From Hypericum androsaemum (Eukaryota > Streptophyta > Magnoliopsida > Malpighiales > Hypericaceae): 64,000 nucleotides of DNA. Position numbers and translations under genes: made by a program. The notes under the pieces are model-generated. The model worked only from the letters and a program-made list of their open reading frames with translations, had not been told where the DNA came from and did no database searches. The stretch is taken from assembly GCA_963995505.1 (NCBI GenBank), contig OZ023192.1, positions 2,525,001-2,589,000 of the forward strand. Direction: 5' to 3'. This document shows, piece after piece, positions 45,248-57,967 of the stretch; the stretch's first letter is position 1; each line of letters begins with the position of its first letter.

Positions 45248-45863
45248 GAATTGGTGGTGGGGTATGATATATACCTTTGCTTAATTTTTTATATCTGATA
45301 TCTGGGTCCATTAACTTAAATTCGAATCATATATTTTGCATTGTTACTTTTCATAATTTTGAATTCAAAAAACAATCGGTAGAACTTAGAAGGACATCTT
45401 GCTACCCTTTGCTTAAATTGAATAAACTCTTGACCGCTATATATCAGCTTAATTAATCACAAAATAATTTGTTTTGTCATTCACGTGTATCTCAAATAGT
45501 AAAATTTTGAACAGATATTTTGGAACTAAATTATAAGATCAGGTACAAACTTAGAGAAAGAGAAAAAAATACATGTAAAAAAAACACAATCTTATAAGGA
45601 GTTAAGAGCTCCCCAAACTTTTTGAAAATTATGTTCACCTGCCTTCTATATTGTTGTCTAGCTAGTGTCACATGCATGCAATGGTGAATAAGAAAATATA
45701 GAGACTTTGTTTAAGGCATAGTTGATGAATTGATGTGAATAGATATGGATATGGATATAGCATCAATATTAGTGTATGTATATATACTGAGAATGTTGAG
45801 ACCTAATTCAGTGACAAGGAGATGATAAATATCCAACCTGCTATTTCAGAAATTTTAATTTTG
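45248..45863. other. CAD distal upstream region
   Basis: AT-rich, non-coding. Confidence 0.4.
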
Positions 45864-47011
45864 AAGACTATGTTCATTGTTTTAAAAAAAAGAACCTTTA
45901 TTGAAGAGAAAAGAAAAAATTACAGAATAGGGATGAGAAAGGGGAGAAAAAAGAAAAAAAGAAGAAAAAATACAACCAAGGCCTAAACGGGTAACCATAA
46001 GGCAAACCCGCTGCCATATCCAGTGACTCACCCAGGCAAACCTACAAGTCGGGTAGTCAAGGTTGATACAATCTCAGCCCTCTTCCTCGCTTGAAAGCGA
46101 GTGTTCTTCGCAGGTGGTAGGTCGGAATCCTCCATGTCTGAATTGACCTCTTCCACCCAATTGTGCTTCATCTTTTTCATCAATGAACCTATGAACTTCA
46201 ATGAATCCAGAAGATCATCATTGTCAGAAAATGCAACGACCTCATTGCCCTTTTAGCTCGGGATAGGCATGGACTCCATAGCAGGTACAGCAGAGGCGCG
46301 GCCCAAAATAGATGGGGATGGGCCTTGTAGAATCAGAGTTCCCGTGCCAAAGAATCCAGCCTTGAGACCCTTGTGCTTAGAACCCTTAGAACTCGAAGAT
46401 CGGCTAGGCAAAACCCCTCCCGCAGCGACATAGGCAGCCTTCCTAGCTTCAATTTTTGTCAAATCCGAATCTGACAAATGCAATGACAAACTCGAACCTG
46501 ATTTAGAACTCTTCTTGCGCGTACTTTTCTTGCTCAAGAGTAAGCTAGTCTCGTGTGAACTCGGAGTGTCTGAAAGAGGCGAGCTAGTACTCAGAACCGG
46601 AGACAAAGGCTCCGTAATAATTGGCATAGTAGTTTGCAGACTCGTATTAGGCGAGTCCGTTGAAACATCCTCAATTCGTACTCCACTAGGTGTTTGTCCG
46701 CTAACCTGCACACCATCCGCAACTGCACCTTGCGCATGACCCTCCTTCACAAACTCAGTAATAATTAAGTTAGAGGTCACCTGCAAATCAACATATGGTG
46801 CAGCCGACACCACGGCAAGAGACTGTCCCTCAATAGAAGTAGCCTCTGAGTTCGGTCCACCAGAAGGAGAAACATCTAACGAGAGTTGTATGGGCAAGCT
46901 GGGCAATTTTTCAAATTGTTCTTTACCAAAATCTGTCAAAACCAAACTAGCATCCACCTGTTTATCAATATTGGCTGCAACATGCACCAAAGTAAGACTA
47001 TGTTCATTGTT
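45864..47011 (-). mobile_element. LINE-derived insertion with 18-bp target duplication
   Basis: AAGACTATGTTCATTGTT occurs at 45864-45881 and 46994-47011, so the 1.1 kb between was inserted by target-primed reverse transcription. On the - strand the 3' end carries AATAAAGG followed by a T-rich tail. The insert is 5'-truncated or internally deleted, because ORF2 is absent. Confidence 0.75.
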
Positions 47012-47023
47012 ATTTAAAGTCAA
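46050..47023 (-). pseudogene. L1-type ORF1 fragment (Ser/Thr-rich, no RT)
   Basis: An open frame from 47023 to 46253 encodes a Ser/Pro-rich protein with a basic patch (SKKSTRKKSSKSGSS) and KAAYVAAGGVLPSRSSSSKG. After the stop, a +1 shift continues with EVVAFSDNDDLLDSLKFIGS and ends QARKRAEIVSTLTTRLVGLPG. This looks like an ORF1 C-terminal region with one frameshift. No zinc knuckle or enzyme motif was found. The first ~10 codons lie in or outside the target duplication, so the start is host sequence. Confidence 0.5.
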
Positions 47024-47873
47024 AGTAGGTAATCCAACTCATGGGACTTTTTTGTTTAAAATAATACTCATTAAATTGACTAATACAGATTCGAGTTTGA
47101 TATAAATTTTTGATCAATACAAAACACTCGCTAACAAATTTTTGACAATACAGATTCGAGCATGGTGAGACTTTTGAAAAGTAGCAAAATTTTCCTAACA
47201 TGTAATTAACATTGTTATATTTTTAAGGACTCGAACTCGAAATCTGATTAAGTTAAAATTAATCTATCACAAGTTGATCAAGTACTTGGTTGTAGATATT
47301 TTGCTGACGTTTAAGTCACTTTATGTATAGGTTTATCCATGCATGGAAGGTCACGAGTTTCAACGCTGATAGAAACGTTACGTTGATAAAGAAGTAGTTT
47401 TACCAGAAAAACACATTAATGGAATGGCTCCACTCCACAGAACAAAATTAATCAAATACTGGAAGGACTTGGCTTAGATATGTGCGAAAATGTGTGACGT
47501 TGTCGGTCGTCCTAAAACAGGGCAAAATGAAGATCCGCTGACTTTAATCTTTCGATGCTTAAGGAACGTGGGTGTGAAACTAATTAGCTAATGCTCATAT
47601 TATTTTTGCAGGTCTTTGAGTTCAAGTAGTAGCGAAATACTTATTGGAAAATTTTGTAACATTTTAAAGATTTTATTTAACTCTAATTTGAATTAGTGGG
47701 ATGAGTAAAACAAAAAGGAATAAGGGTGTTAAAAAATAAATATATTAGTAAATTGTTTAGAGATAAATATTGATTAATTATTTGCAAGAGACACAGTGTT
47801 TAAACTCTTAAATTGTAAAAAATTTGATTCAATATTTTAATTTTTTTGTGATAGATACAAGAACTCTTACAAC
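47012..47873. other. Intergenic, with a SINE-like patch
   Basis: Around 47220-47290 the - strand reads GAGTTCGAGTCC (box B-like). Otherwise AT-rich and non-coding. Confidence 0.4.
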
Positions 47874-47878
47874 ATATT

Positions 47879-48563
47879 TGACGGTTTTGATGCGTAATTA
47901 ACGAGTAATTACATGTTAAACCTGTTTAATTAATAAACTAATTTGTTAATAATAAATCACTTACTTGTTGAAGCAAGAGGTCCACAGGCTCGGGTCCACA
48001 ACGTCTTCGTGCTAGTCGAATTACGATCATGATTTAACGGATTCGTAATTGATTTTCACGAGATTTCCTCTATAGAAAATCTGATCAAAATTCAGGAACT
48101 AATTCGGAATTTTTCCTTTCTTATTGAGTGGTTGTGGAAAAAGTTACAAATTGGTCCAGCCAGATTTCCTTTTTTATAGGGAAATCCGGATAACCAAAAT
48201 GCACCACGTGGCATTTTGGGCCACATGTCCGCCACGTGGTGCTTCAGACCACGTGTCCGCCACGTGGAACGCCGCGTGGCAAGACTACCCCTAGCTTTGG
48301 GCCACATGTCCGCCACGTGGCGCTTCAGACCGCGTGTCCGCCACGTGGTACGCCACGTGGCAAGGCTACCCCTAGCTTTGCCACGTGGCGCCACGTGGAC
48401 TACCACTTATGACATCAGCGCCACATCACGCTGACGTGGCGCTTGCGTGGCTTCGAGCCGGTCAATGCGGGTTGACCGGCCCATCCAACCCAACTTGTGG
48501 GCCTAATGGGCCCGGGCCCAATTAGACACAATAATAATTACCTAATGGGCCCAAGGTCCAACA
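47879..48563 (-). repeat. Copia 3' LTR with a G-box array
   Basis: 685 bp. Nine CACGTG cores occur within 48205-48396, mostly as GCCACGTGG. The other LTR at 55726-56439 has fewer. Confidence 0.95.
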
Positions 48564-49504
48564 ACTCCCACTCAATTATTATTGACCTTGATCAACAGTT
48601 ATCAGATTTCTTTAAAGGATTTCGTGCGACCAGCACACGTCGAGTATGTTAAGCTAAATTCAAGAGCACAGACACTCAGGCTACTTGAATAGTAGCATCT
48701 CGACAACCTTCTTGTATAATGTTTGCTATTACCCCAAGACTCATGTCACATTCCATTGTTCACATCAGTGATTTCAAACAATTATATTCGGGTTCACTAT
48801 TGTACTTTTCAATACAATTGGTGCACCTGAACTACGAAACTCAGAATGTGATGAACAGAGTTCCTTCTCCTTTTACTATATTCCTTTCATAATGATACAG
48901 CCTGCTTTTCTGGTCACCCCTGCCAGGTCGAATCGTTATGCCATAACCTTTTCATGAACTTTCCAAGCTAGCAGCACTGGATCATACTTCCAAAATACGT
49001 TTAGGATCTTAAGGGTAGGTTTCGGGAATCACAGTTCTCAAAAATTGGTCTCACACCAGGGATTGTGAAATCAGTCAACATTTTTATCCCATCCAGTGGT
49101 CGAGTAGCACACATGATACTGATCACGTGTTACGGTGTATTTTTTTTTTAAAGGAACACATGTCATTTAACACCATACTAGAGTATCAGCCTTAGCTTAA
49201 CTCTAGGCTAATAGGACAGACAATATGATAAGTTCTACTTATATCTTATCATATGGATTGTAGAAAATCTAAATTCAGCAACTTATTCCTGCATCCCATA
49301 AGGAAACTTGCTCTTAAGCAAGACGGCATTCCGTCATAGGACATGCACTTATGAATGTCCAATAACTGCCTCATCTCAGCCAGGAATCAACTTCTTAACT
49401 CCCACTGAGGTAAACACCCGTGTGAGTGGGCTACTTCTCTGTCCGACATATTTCACATTTAACTCATATTGCCAAATAAAAATCCTTTATTCCAACTAAT
49501 TGGA
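48564..49504 (-). other. Copia 3' untranslated region
   Basis: About 940 bp between the polyprotein stop and the polypurine tract. No coding motif was found. Confidence 0.6.
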
Positions 49505-52500
49505 TTAGAAATAAAACCATCGTAAATCCAGTGAGTTAACATATTTCTCGAACACTTCTCGAGGTAATGCTTTAGTCATTGGATCTGCGGCCATATCTCG
49601 TGTAGATATGTATTTCATACACAGTTCTTGATATTTTATTAAATTTCTCACAAAGTAAAATTTAATATCTATATGCTTAGCCCTGCTATGGAATCTTGGA
49701 TCCTTAGCATATGCTATAGCTGCCTGGTTGTCGCAGAATAGACTCACTGGCTCTGTCGAGTTGATCAGGGAGAGATGGCTTAAGAATCTCTTCAACCATA
49801 CCGCTTCTTGTGCAGCATGAGCTGAAGCTACATATTCTGCTTCCATTGTTGACAGGGATACACATGTTTGCTTCTTACTGCTCCATGAGACAGCACCCCC
49901 GTTCAACAAGAAAATAAATCCAGATATAGACTTTTTCTTATCCACATCACCTCCCCAATCAGCATCAGTATAGCCACTCAATATCAGGTCACGGCCTTGA
50001 TAGCACAAGGAGTATTCTGCAGTAGTATTCAAATATTTTAAAATTCCTTTGACAGCCTTCCAGTGAGCACTGCCTGGATCAGACTGATATCTGCTTGCTA
50101 TTCTAACAGCATAGCAAATGTCAAGTCTAGTACACAATATTGCGTACATCAGGCATCCAACTGCATTGGCATAAGGAATCTTCTCCATGTCCCTACGTTG
50201 TTTAGCTATTTTTGGGCACATGTCCTTACACAAATTATGACCTTTAACCAATGGGACATATTTTGGGTTACTGTGATCACAATTGAAACGTTCTACTACT
50301 TTGCGAATATATGTCTCTTGTGAAAGAGACACTATTCTTTTCGAACGATTTCTCGAAATCTTAACTCCGAGTATGTAATCTGCTTCACCCATGTCTTTCA
50401 TTTCAAAGTTGGAAGATAACCAATATTTGATTTTGACAAAAAATCCCATGTCATTTCCAGCTAAAAGTATGTCATCAACATACAATGTGATGATAACAAA
50501 CTTCTTTTCTGATTGCTTAACATACACAGAGTGATCTTCGTCTATCATTATAAAATCATACTGCATGATCGTATTATAAAAGCGAATATACCACTGTCTA
50601 GACGACTGCTTAAGGCCATAAATTGATCTATTCAATTTGCAAACTTTGTGTTCGCAGCCTTCTTGAATGTAGCCCTCAGGCTGAATCATATAGATTTCTT
50701 CATCCAGTTCTCCGTGGAGAAAAGCAGTCTTTACATTCATTTGATGTAATTCTAGATTCATGTTAGCAACCATAGCTAAAATAACTCTAATTGACGTAAA
50801 TCTAACAACAGGTGCAAAAGTCTCCTCATAGTCTATCTCAGCCTGTTGTTTAAACCCTTGGGCAACCAAACGCGCTTTGTATCTTTCGATACTGCCATCT
50901 GTATTGCGCTTGATTTTGAGAATCCACTTATTCCCAATTGCCCTACACCCCTTGTGTAGGTCAACCAAATCCCAAACCTGGATTTTGATCATAGAAGATA
51001 TTTCTTCATCCATTGCATTCATCCATTCATCACGTTTTGGAGATGACAATGCTCCAGATACATTTTTAGGTTCATCTTCATCCTGCAGGATGGCCAGAAG
51101 AATTTCACTTGGACCACCAAATTTCTTTAGTGATACCAAGAACGCATTAGCCTCGCCTTCGATGTCAAATCGTCGGCGTGGTATGCTAGTTCTGCTAGAC
51201 CTACGGTATTCCCAGTTTTGATAAACATGTCTCATATATTCATCATATCCATGAATCGCACTCCCACTGGGTAGAAATACCGTACTCCCACTAGAATAAG
51301 GAATTACCTCCCTTTCAGGACTCAGATCACGACCATCCAGATCATTTTGAGTTGAAAAATCTCTATCTTCCTCCTCAACTCTCCCACTCGGAAGAAGTGA
51401 TCCAGATAATTCTGGTTCATTTGTCTCATAAAGGGTAAGGTCACTACTAACCTCCCTCAATTTTGGAAATTCATTCTAAAAAAAAGTGACATCGCGTGAT
51501 TCAAATTCGGTTACATGTCTATTGTCCATTTCACCCACGAACACGTACCCTTTAGATACCTCTGGGTATCTTATAAAGATACTTTTTCTACCTCTCGGTC
51601 CTAATTTACCGAAAACACTTGAGGTAGAATGGACATAGGACGCACACCCCCATGGCTTAAAATAGGATAAATCGAATTTCCGATCTGTCCACATTTCGTA
51701 AGGAGTAGCTGTAACAGACTTAGAGGGAACACAGTTTAGAACGTATGTGGCAGTCAGGAGCGCATCTCCATAGAATGATATAGGCAAACTTGCCTCTGCC
51801 ATCATCGATCTAACCATATCAAGAAGGGTTCTATTCCTTCTTTCAGTAACTCCATTTTGCTGTGGTGTATAAGAAATGGACAACTGATGTTCAATTCCTT
51901 TTTCAATGCATAGAGCTTTAAACTCATCAGAAAGATATTCACGGCCACGATCAGTTCGTAAGGCCTTTATCTTTCTGTCCTTCTGATTCTCAACAAAACT
52001 CATGTATGTTATGAAGCAGTTTAAGGCTTCAGACTTGTGAGAAATCAGGTATATCATACCATATCTAGTATAGTCGTCAATAAAGGTGATGAAGTAATAT
52101 GCTCCATGCCTTGCCCTCACGTTCATTGGACCACATATGTCAGAATGGACTAATTGTAGTGGAAATTTGGCTCTAGCCCCAGTACCGAAAGGTTTTCTAG
52201 TACTTTTCCCTTCTAGACAGGATACGCAACTAGGTAATATAGATTTCTCTATATTGCCCAACAGTCCTGCCTTAGCTAGACGGTTTAAACGATCCTGACC
52301 GATATGGCCAAGTCTAGAATGCTATAGTTTAATATCATCCTCTGATGAGTTTGAACTAGTGACAAAGGAAAAACTTTCACAAGGATCAATATCCAGAATC
52401 AAAAAACCTTCCGATATATATCCAAGGCCAAAATAGGCATCATCCAAAAATAATCTAACGGTGTCGTTCTCAAACGACAACCGAAAACCTAAAGACATTA

Positions 52501-53647
52501 AGGCCGAAACTGAGACCAGGTTCTTTCGTATGTCTGGAGCAAACAACACGTCATGTAAAAGAAGGGCACGACCACCACGAAGGTGTAATTTACAAGTGCC
52601 CAGGCCTTTCACATACACGCACGAGTTGTTACAGACAAAAATGGTTTTTGCTCCAGCCGGCAACCGCCTGTACTCAACGAACGAACAACGGTCTCTAGCT
52701 ATATGGTCTGTCGCTCCTGAATCAATCACCCACATAGAATGTGATTCAGTTAGAAGGGTACAAGAGGATACATACAATTTACTCACACTTGAGTTTAGAT
52801 GTACCTACTTGGGCATTTTGCAATCTTTTGCAAAATGTCCCTTCTGTTGACAGTTAAAACATTTCACTTTTGAAATGTTAAACCGCTTGTTCTTTTTAGC
52901 CTTGGAGCCATCCAACTTGGTTCCATGGTTTTCAGCCTTTGGAGTTTGTTTACACTTACCTTTCCCTTTACCTTTCTTCTTTTTCCCACCATTCCCAGTC
53001 GAACAAATCGAATTGGCTTCAGGGTGGGATTTCATAGCTAGGAGGCGATCTTTCTCCAGCTCAAGGTGTCTGGCAACATCATCAAATGTTACCAAATGAT
53101 CAGAATGGGTAAGATTCATCTTCATCTGTTCCCAACTTGGTGGTAGAAAACGGATGACAGCTTGAATCTGCTACTCGTTGCTGAGTATGTGACCAGCCTC
53201 TGCCAGTCCACTGATCATATTGGACATCACTCTCAAGTGTTTTCTCATGGGAATCTCCAAACGCTTTTTAAAGGTGTCAAACCTTATGGTCAAAGCACGC
53301 AGCTTCGACACTGAAAGCTTTCCGAATTTCAGTTTGAGAGCATCCCATAACTCTTTCGCGTTGTCATGCACGCGAAATTGTCTAGTGATATTATCCATCA
53401 TTGAACTCAACAAGATCAATCGAGCAGTAGTATTTTTTCTCTTCCAAATAACATAAGCTTCCTTATCTCGCTTATGTTGAGCAGTTGTGCCTTCTTCAGG
53501 TTCATCCATTATGACATGTATGTGCTCCAGAACCTCTTGTTCCTCAAGCACATATTGGATTTTCATACTCCAATTGTCATAGTTTTCACCGTTGAGTTTT
53601 AACTCACGGTTTAGCTCAGCTATGATGGATCTAGAAGCGACTGACAT
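49505..53647 (-). pseudogene. Copia Gag-Pol polyprotein with four in-frame TAG codons
   Basis: One continuous 1380-codon frame. Gag from 53647 (LNGENYDNWSMKIQYVL), zinc knuckle CFNCQQKGHFAKDC (about 52850), protease VIDSGATDHI (about 52725), integrase with HSDICGPM, RTDRGREY and NGVTERRNRT (DDE residues), RT with YVDDILLAGND, RNase H with DADWGGD and SLSTMEAEYVA. The only interruptions are TAG at 53171-53173, 52805-52807, 52322-52324 (the Trp of the conserved LWHSRLGH) and 51476-51478. No frameshift was seen. It is probably dead but recent. Readthrough at all four sites is unlikely. Confidence 0.92.
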
Positions 53648-54005
53648 CTCTATAGGGATTTTTAATATGAGAACATATTAGAAATTTGATTTGGCAATAT
53701 GATTCAATTTACTAATCACTCATAACTTTTAACGATATGGAGTTCTTGATTAATCTCAAAATCGAAGTGGGTCGCGGGCATGCTTCCCCTCACCATTCAA
53801 GTATTAATCTTAAACTTCAACCGTTTAAAGTTCATCGATAGTAAATTCAAGTGGAAGTAAGTAAACAAATATTTTTATTTAATTACATGCATTTGTACAT
53901 TCTGAGCTTATACACACATGTACAAAACCTCAGACAAGGTCTCAACCTATTGTACAAAAATCCCCCAAAAATAACATATGTACATGGGGACAGTTAAACA
54001 TATAA

Positions 54006-54608
54006 TCACACAGGGATCGGATGTCCAGGCGATCCGGTAGGAGAATCCAGATACATATCTGGATCCGGGTCCGAGGACGATCCGGTGGGGGCCGGGTACG
54101 AGGACGATCCGACGAGAAGTTCCAGGGTACTTTCCGGAACTGGAATTGAATCCATGATCCAGATGATCAGGAGCGGAGGAAAACTATAATAGTAATCCTT
54201 AGCGAGGTAGCAGTTCAAGATCAAACCGCTTCGCAACTCCAGAACAGGAGAAGGTATCATTTCTCTGCGAAGACCCTTATCCTCAAGATAATAGATCAGA
54301 CCATAGAGAGCATCTCTATGGGTATTGAACTCGGGTGCCGAGAAGACACTCATATCTTCTCGAATTTTCATCGTGACCAGGAGGTCTCGAAACATAGAGG
54401 GCCAGTCCTCTCCATGATCGTAACCTCCGGCCCAGATGCACTCTTGCATCTCCCGGTGAACAGCCTCAATATGCTCGACAATAACATACATGTCATTCTT
54501 ATGCACACGTAGCGGTAAACGGCGCTTCAGAATCTTCTGTCGAAGTTCTGTTGCACAGAAGTTCAGATACCTGTCTCCAGTAGCCATCAAATCTTGCAAC
54601 AATTGCAA
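54006..54608 (-). CDS. Additional 200-codon ORF in the Copia 5' leader, unknown
   Basis: A sense-orientation frame lies between the primer-binding site and gag, an unusual place for a coding region in Copia. It is hydrophilic with a basic N-terminal part (LRQKILKRRLPLRVHKN) and a Pro/Ser/Asp-rich tail (PAPTGSSSDPDPDMYLDSP). No domain was recognised. It may be captured host sequence or chance. Confidence 0.35.
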   Translation of the reverse strand: MQLLQDLMATGDRYLNFCATELRQKILKRRLPLRVHKNDMYVIVEHIEAVHREMQECIWAGGYDHGEDWPSMFRDLLVTMKIREDMSVFSAPEFNTHRDALYGLIYYLEDKGLRREMIPSPVLELRSGLILNCYLAKDYYYSFPPLLIIWIMDSIPVPESTLELLVGSSSYPAPTGSSSDPDPDMYLDSPTGSPGHPIPV

Positions 54609-55710
54609 TTCAATTTCGGGTTAATACTCATATTTTCCCAAAATAGGATTGAAAAACTCATTTTCCAATCTTTTGATGATCATACTATGGATCAATTTAT
54701 GTGATTTTAGTTTAACTTTTACATATCTCGGAACTCGTTCCAAAATATTTTTAAGTTTATTAAAATATCGTCATAATTTTAATAAACTTAATTGACAAAA
54801 ATTTCTCAAAATTTTTATCAATTGATTAGATTTTAATTGAATAAAAACTGATTTTATCCAATTAAAAGAGAAAAAAAAACCCAATTTTTAAGTCCAATTT
54901 TGACTTAAGTCAAAATTGACCGTAAATCGGGTTGGGTCGAACCAATAAACCAGGCCAATCCGTCCGGTTTTTTGATTTTCTTGACACAGGTATAAATATT
55001 TTGGGGAAAAATCGTGAAATTATGATTTTGCCCCTCGCTTATTTTTCCCTCTGATTTTCTCTTTCTTCTCCCGCGCGACAAAAAACCCGGCCGCCGCTCC
55101 TCCCACGACCGCAACGTAATGGCGGCGAACCAACGGCCGAGACCGGTCGCAATCGACTCGCTGGCCGTCATCCAGCCGTTCTCCGTCGCGGTCGTCTTCT
55201 CCGTTCCGCGCCTCTCCGCCGTCGTCGTCCTCGATCTCGCGATTCCGGTGACGTCGATCCACAAACGTGGTATCAGGACGTCGGGGAGAAGCCGGAGAAT
55301 CGACTATCGTCGATCTACGGCGTCGAAATCGTCGGATTTCCGACGAAATCGACGGAATTCGATTTCGAGCGAAATCGCCCGATTAGGGTTTATTTTCGAT
55401 TTGGGGATTTTTGGGAAAATTTCCAATTAATCCCTAAGTTTTTCGAAAATTGCACCGAAGTCCATGACACGCAGGTGCCACGTAAGTGGTCAAATTTCAG
55501 ATTGATACTTTAAGGTTTCGCGAGTGCGCGAATTTGCCCGCGTGGTTAGGCAAAATTTAATTTAGTCCCACTGGTTCTAAATTAATTACATTAAAGTCCA
55601 ACAGATTATGATTTTTCATAAAATCACGATTAATACAATTTTTAACTCAATAAATCACATAATTACTTGAATTAAAATATCATATCATCATCAAAACATG
55701 GTTTCAACCA
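54609..55710 (-). other. Copia 5' leader, remainder
   Basis: Includes a GC-rich patch (55020-55400) with Arg/Asp-rich frames on both strands. No domain was recognised. The composition differs from the flanking AT-rich leader. Confidence 0.4.
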
Positions 55711-55725
55711 TGCTCTGATACCAAT

Positions 55726-56439
55726 TGACGGGTTTGACGCGTAATTAACGAGTAATTACGTGTTAAACCCATTTAATTAATAAACTAATTCGTTAATAAT
55801 AAATCACTTACTTGTTGAAGCAAGAGGTCCACAGGCTCGGATCCAGAACGTCTTCGTGCTAGTCGAATTACGATCACGATTTAACGGATTCGTAATTGAT
55901 TTTCACGAGATTTTTTCTATAGAAAATCTGATCAAAATTCAGGAACTAATCCGGAATTTTTTCTTTCTTATTGAGTGGTTGTGGAAAAAGTTACAAATTG
56001 GTCTAGCCGGATTTCCCTTTTTATAGGAAAATCCGGACAACCAAAATGCGCCATGTGGCATTTTGGGCCACGTTGCCGCCACGTAGCGCTTCAGACCGCA
56101 TGTCCGCCACGTGGCAAGGCTACCCCTAGCTTTGCCACGTGGCACGCCGCGTGGCGCTTTGGACTACATGTCCGCCACGTGGCAGCTACCCAAGCCACGC
56201 GGCGCTTTGGACCACGCGGCGCTTTGGACCACATGTCCGCCACGTGGTAAGGCTACCCCTAGCTTTGCCACGTGACGCCACGTGGACTGCCACTTATGAC
56301 GTCACGCTGACGTGGCGCTTGCGTGGCTTCGGGCCGGTCAACGAGGGTTGACCGGCCTATCCAACCCAACTTATGGGCCTAATTTGCCCGGGCCCAATTA
56401 GGCACAATAATAATTGCCTAATGGGCCCAAGGTCCAACA
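55726..56439 (-). repeat. Copia 5' LTR
   Basis: 714 bp. Pairs with 47879-48563 and differs by several indels in the CACGTG-rich part. Confidence 0.95.
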
Positions 56440-56444
56440 ATATT

Positions 56445-57551
56445 AAATTGACCAAATAAATAGATTATTTTCTGATAAAGTGGCCATTACAATATAATAT
56501 TGCATCCACGTGTATAAAGCTGGTGGTGTCAACACTCTTTTTCTTTTTATGTCTTTGTTAATCCAATGTTGCTGTCTACCTACTACGATACGACATACGA
56601 GTACATGTGAAGAAGAGGATCTCATAATAAAATATCCATTATTCTCTTTTTGGTATAAATATCCATTATTCTCTTTGTCAACGTTTGTTTAACAAATACA
56701 TCCTTTATTTTGCGAATATTTATAGCTCCATCCAAATCCAGGGGTTGGTTCCCTCAAAAAAAAAATCCAGGGGTTGGTGAAACCCACGCTTGAAAGGGAA
56801 GAAAATTTTAGTTTTCACCCCGCTTATTTTTAATATTTATAGCTGCCATCCAAGAACCAAAACTATTTTTTTGATTTGACAATCTCATAATTTTGAGGGT
56901 ATTGGATGAGATACACCTAAACCAAAATCAAGTAATACATTGTATTTATTATCCAAAAAAAATAGCACATTTGGAAATATTATGTCAGGAGAATGACTTT
57001 CCAAAAATTTTATTAATCTTTTTCACTTTTAATTACCACTTTTTCATTTTTAAAAAATCAAATATTTGTTTGTTGGCCCATTTCATTCACTTGTTTTGGA
57101 GGAGGGCCTGGACCACGCGCATCCTAACAAATGATGGCCTAAGTAGCAAATTAGACTTCATTGTCGTAGTTAGGTGGTAGGTCTTTGCCACCATGCGCTG
57201 GAGTTGAAAATTGGTAGGTAGGATAACGATATATAGAATTCAAATCTCAATCATAGATTTCGAGGTTGGATACAAACTTTGGATTAAATCCTACATATTT
57301 TTTATATATTAGGATTCAAGACCGACCCAACGTAAACCATTTTTCACACAAATATCATGTAAAAAAAATTTAAGAATCCGAATGAAAAAATAATATTTAT
57401 ATGTTCATCTAAATAGATCTAATTAAAATCTATTATGATATTATTGTAGAATCTCATTTATAAATTCGATTCGTTGTCTATATTGACTTTTCTAGATCTA
57501 AATCCTAATTTTAAAGGTTAATATGTATTCATATGTTATCCTAAGCCCAAT
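56445..57551. other. Intergenic sequence
   Basis: AT-rich. No gene was recognised. Confidence 0.45.
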
Positions 57552-57845
57552 AGATCAGAATCGGACTCAGAGCTGGTGGTGGGGTTCATTCGGAACGCTC
57601 AAGCACCAGCTCATACCCCACGGCCTCTTCTGTCTCGGATTCAGTATGAGCTCCAGTGGGGCTGGGATGTGAGGATCGCCCACACCTAGCGGGAAGCAAA
57701 TTAATGGTCGAATAAGCTAGCTAATCTTGGATTTGCTAAACCCGTAGGCCTCCATGTTATAGATGAACCACCTTCCGATGTAAGATTGTTGATGCTTACA
57801 GATTTAGGGGATGTAGCCTTTCCCCGTGCTATTGTAACCGAGTGT
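57552..57845 (+). pseudogene. L1-type LINE RNase H C-terminal fragment
   Basis: ESDSELVVGFIRNAQAPAHT, then LLSRIQYELQWGWDVRIAHT and, after a TAG, REAN, then GLHVIDEPPSDVRLLMLTDL follow plant L1 ORF2 RNase H. The TAG replaces the Tyr of the usual HxYREAN. The LINE 3' end continues after the nested insertion at 59609-59710, with an AATAAA signal and an A tail. Confidence 0.75.
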
Positions 57846-57967
57846 ATGAATGGAGGATGAACAATTATCAATTTCAACGTTAAGAGGGAGACTAATTCCT
57901 TCGAGGTACTCTTTACCTCTTGTGAATTTTTCTCACCGAATTTTCTCACAAGAAAGTTTTGATGAGG

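Larger units (their letters stand above)
47874..56444 (-). mobile_element. Complete Copia LTR retrotransposon
   Basis: The element is 47879-56439 (8561 bp) on the - strand, with TSD ATATT at 47874-47878 and 56440-56444. LTRs: 47879-48563 (3' LTR) and 55726-56439 (5' LTR), both TG...CA. The primer-binding site TGGTATCAGAGCA (complement of 55711-55723) follows the 5' LTR. The polypurine tract GAGTGGGAGT (complement of about 48564-48573) precedes the 3' LTR. The internal polyprotein order Gag, protease, integrase, RT, RNase H defines Copia. Confidence 0.95.

Noticed and set aside
55119..55430. + strand ORF starting MAANQRPRPVAIDSLAV
   Set aside because: Lies antisense within the Copia leader, with no domain. 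The GC-rich patch makes both strands open.
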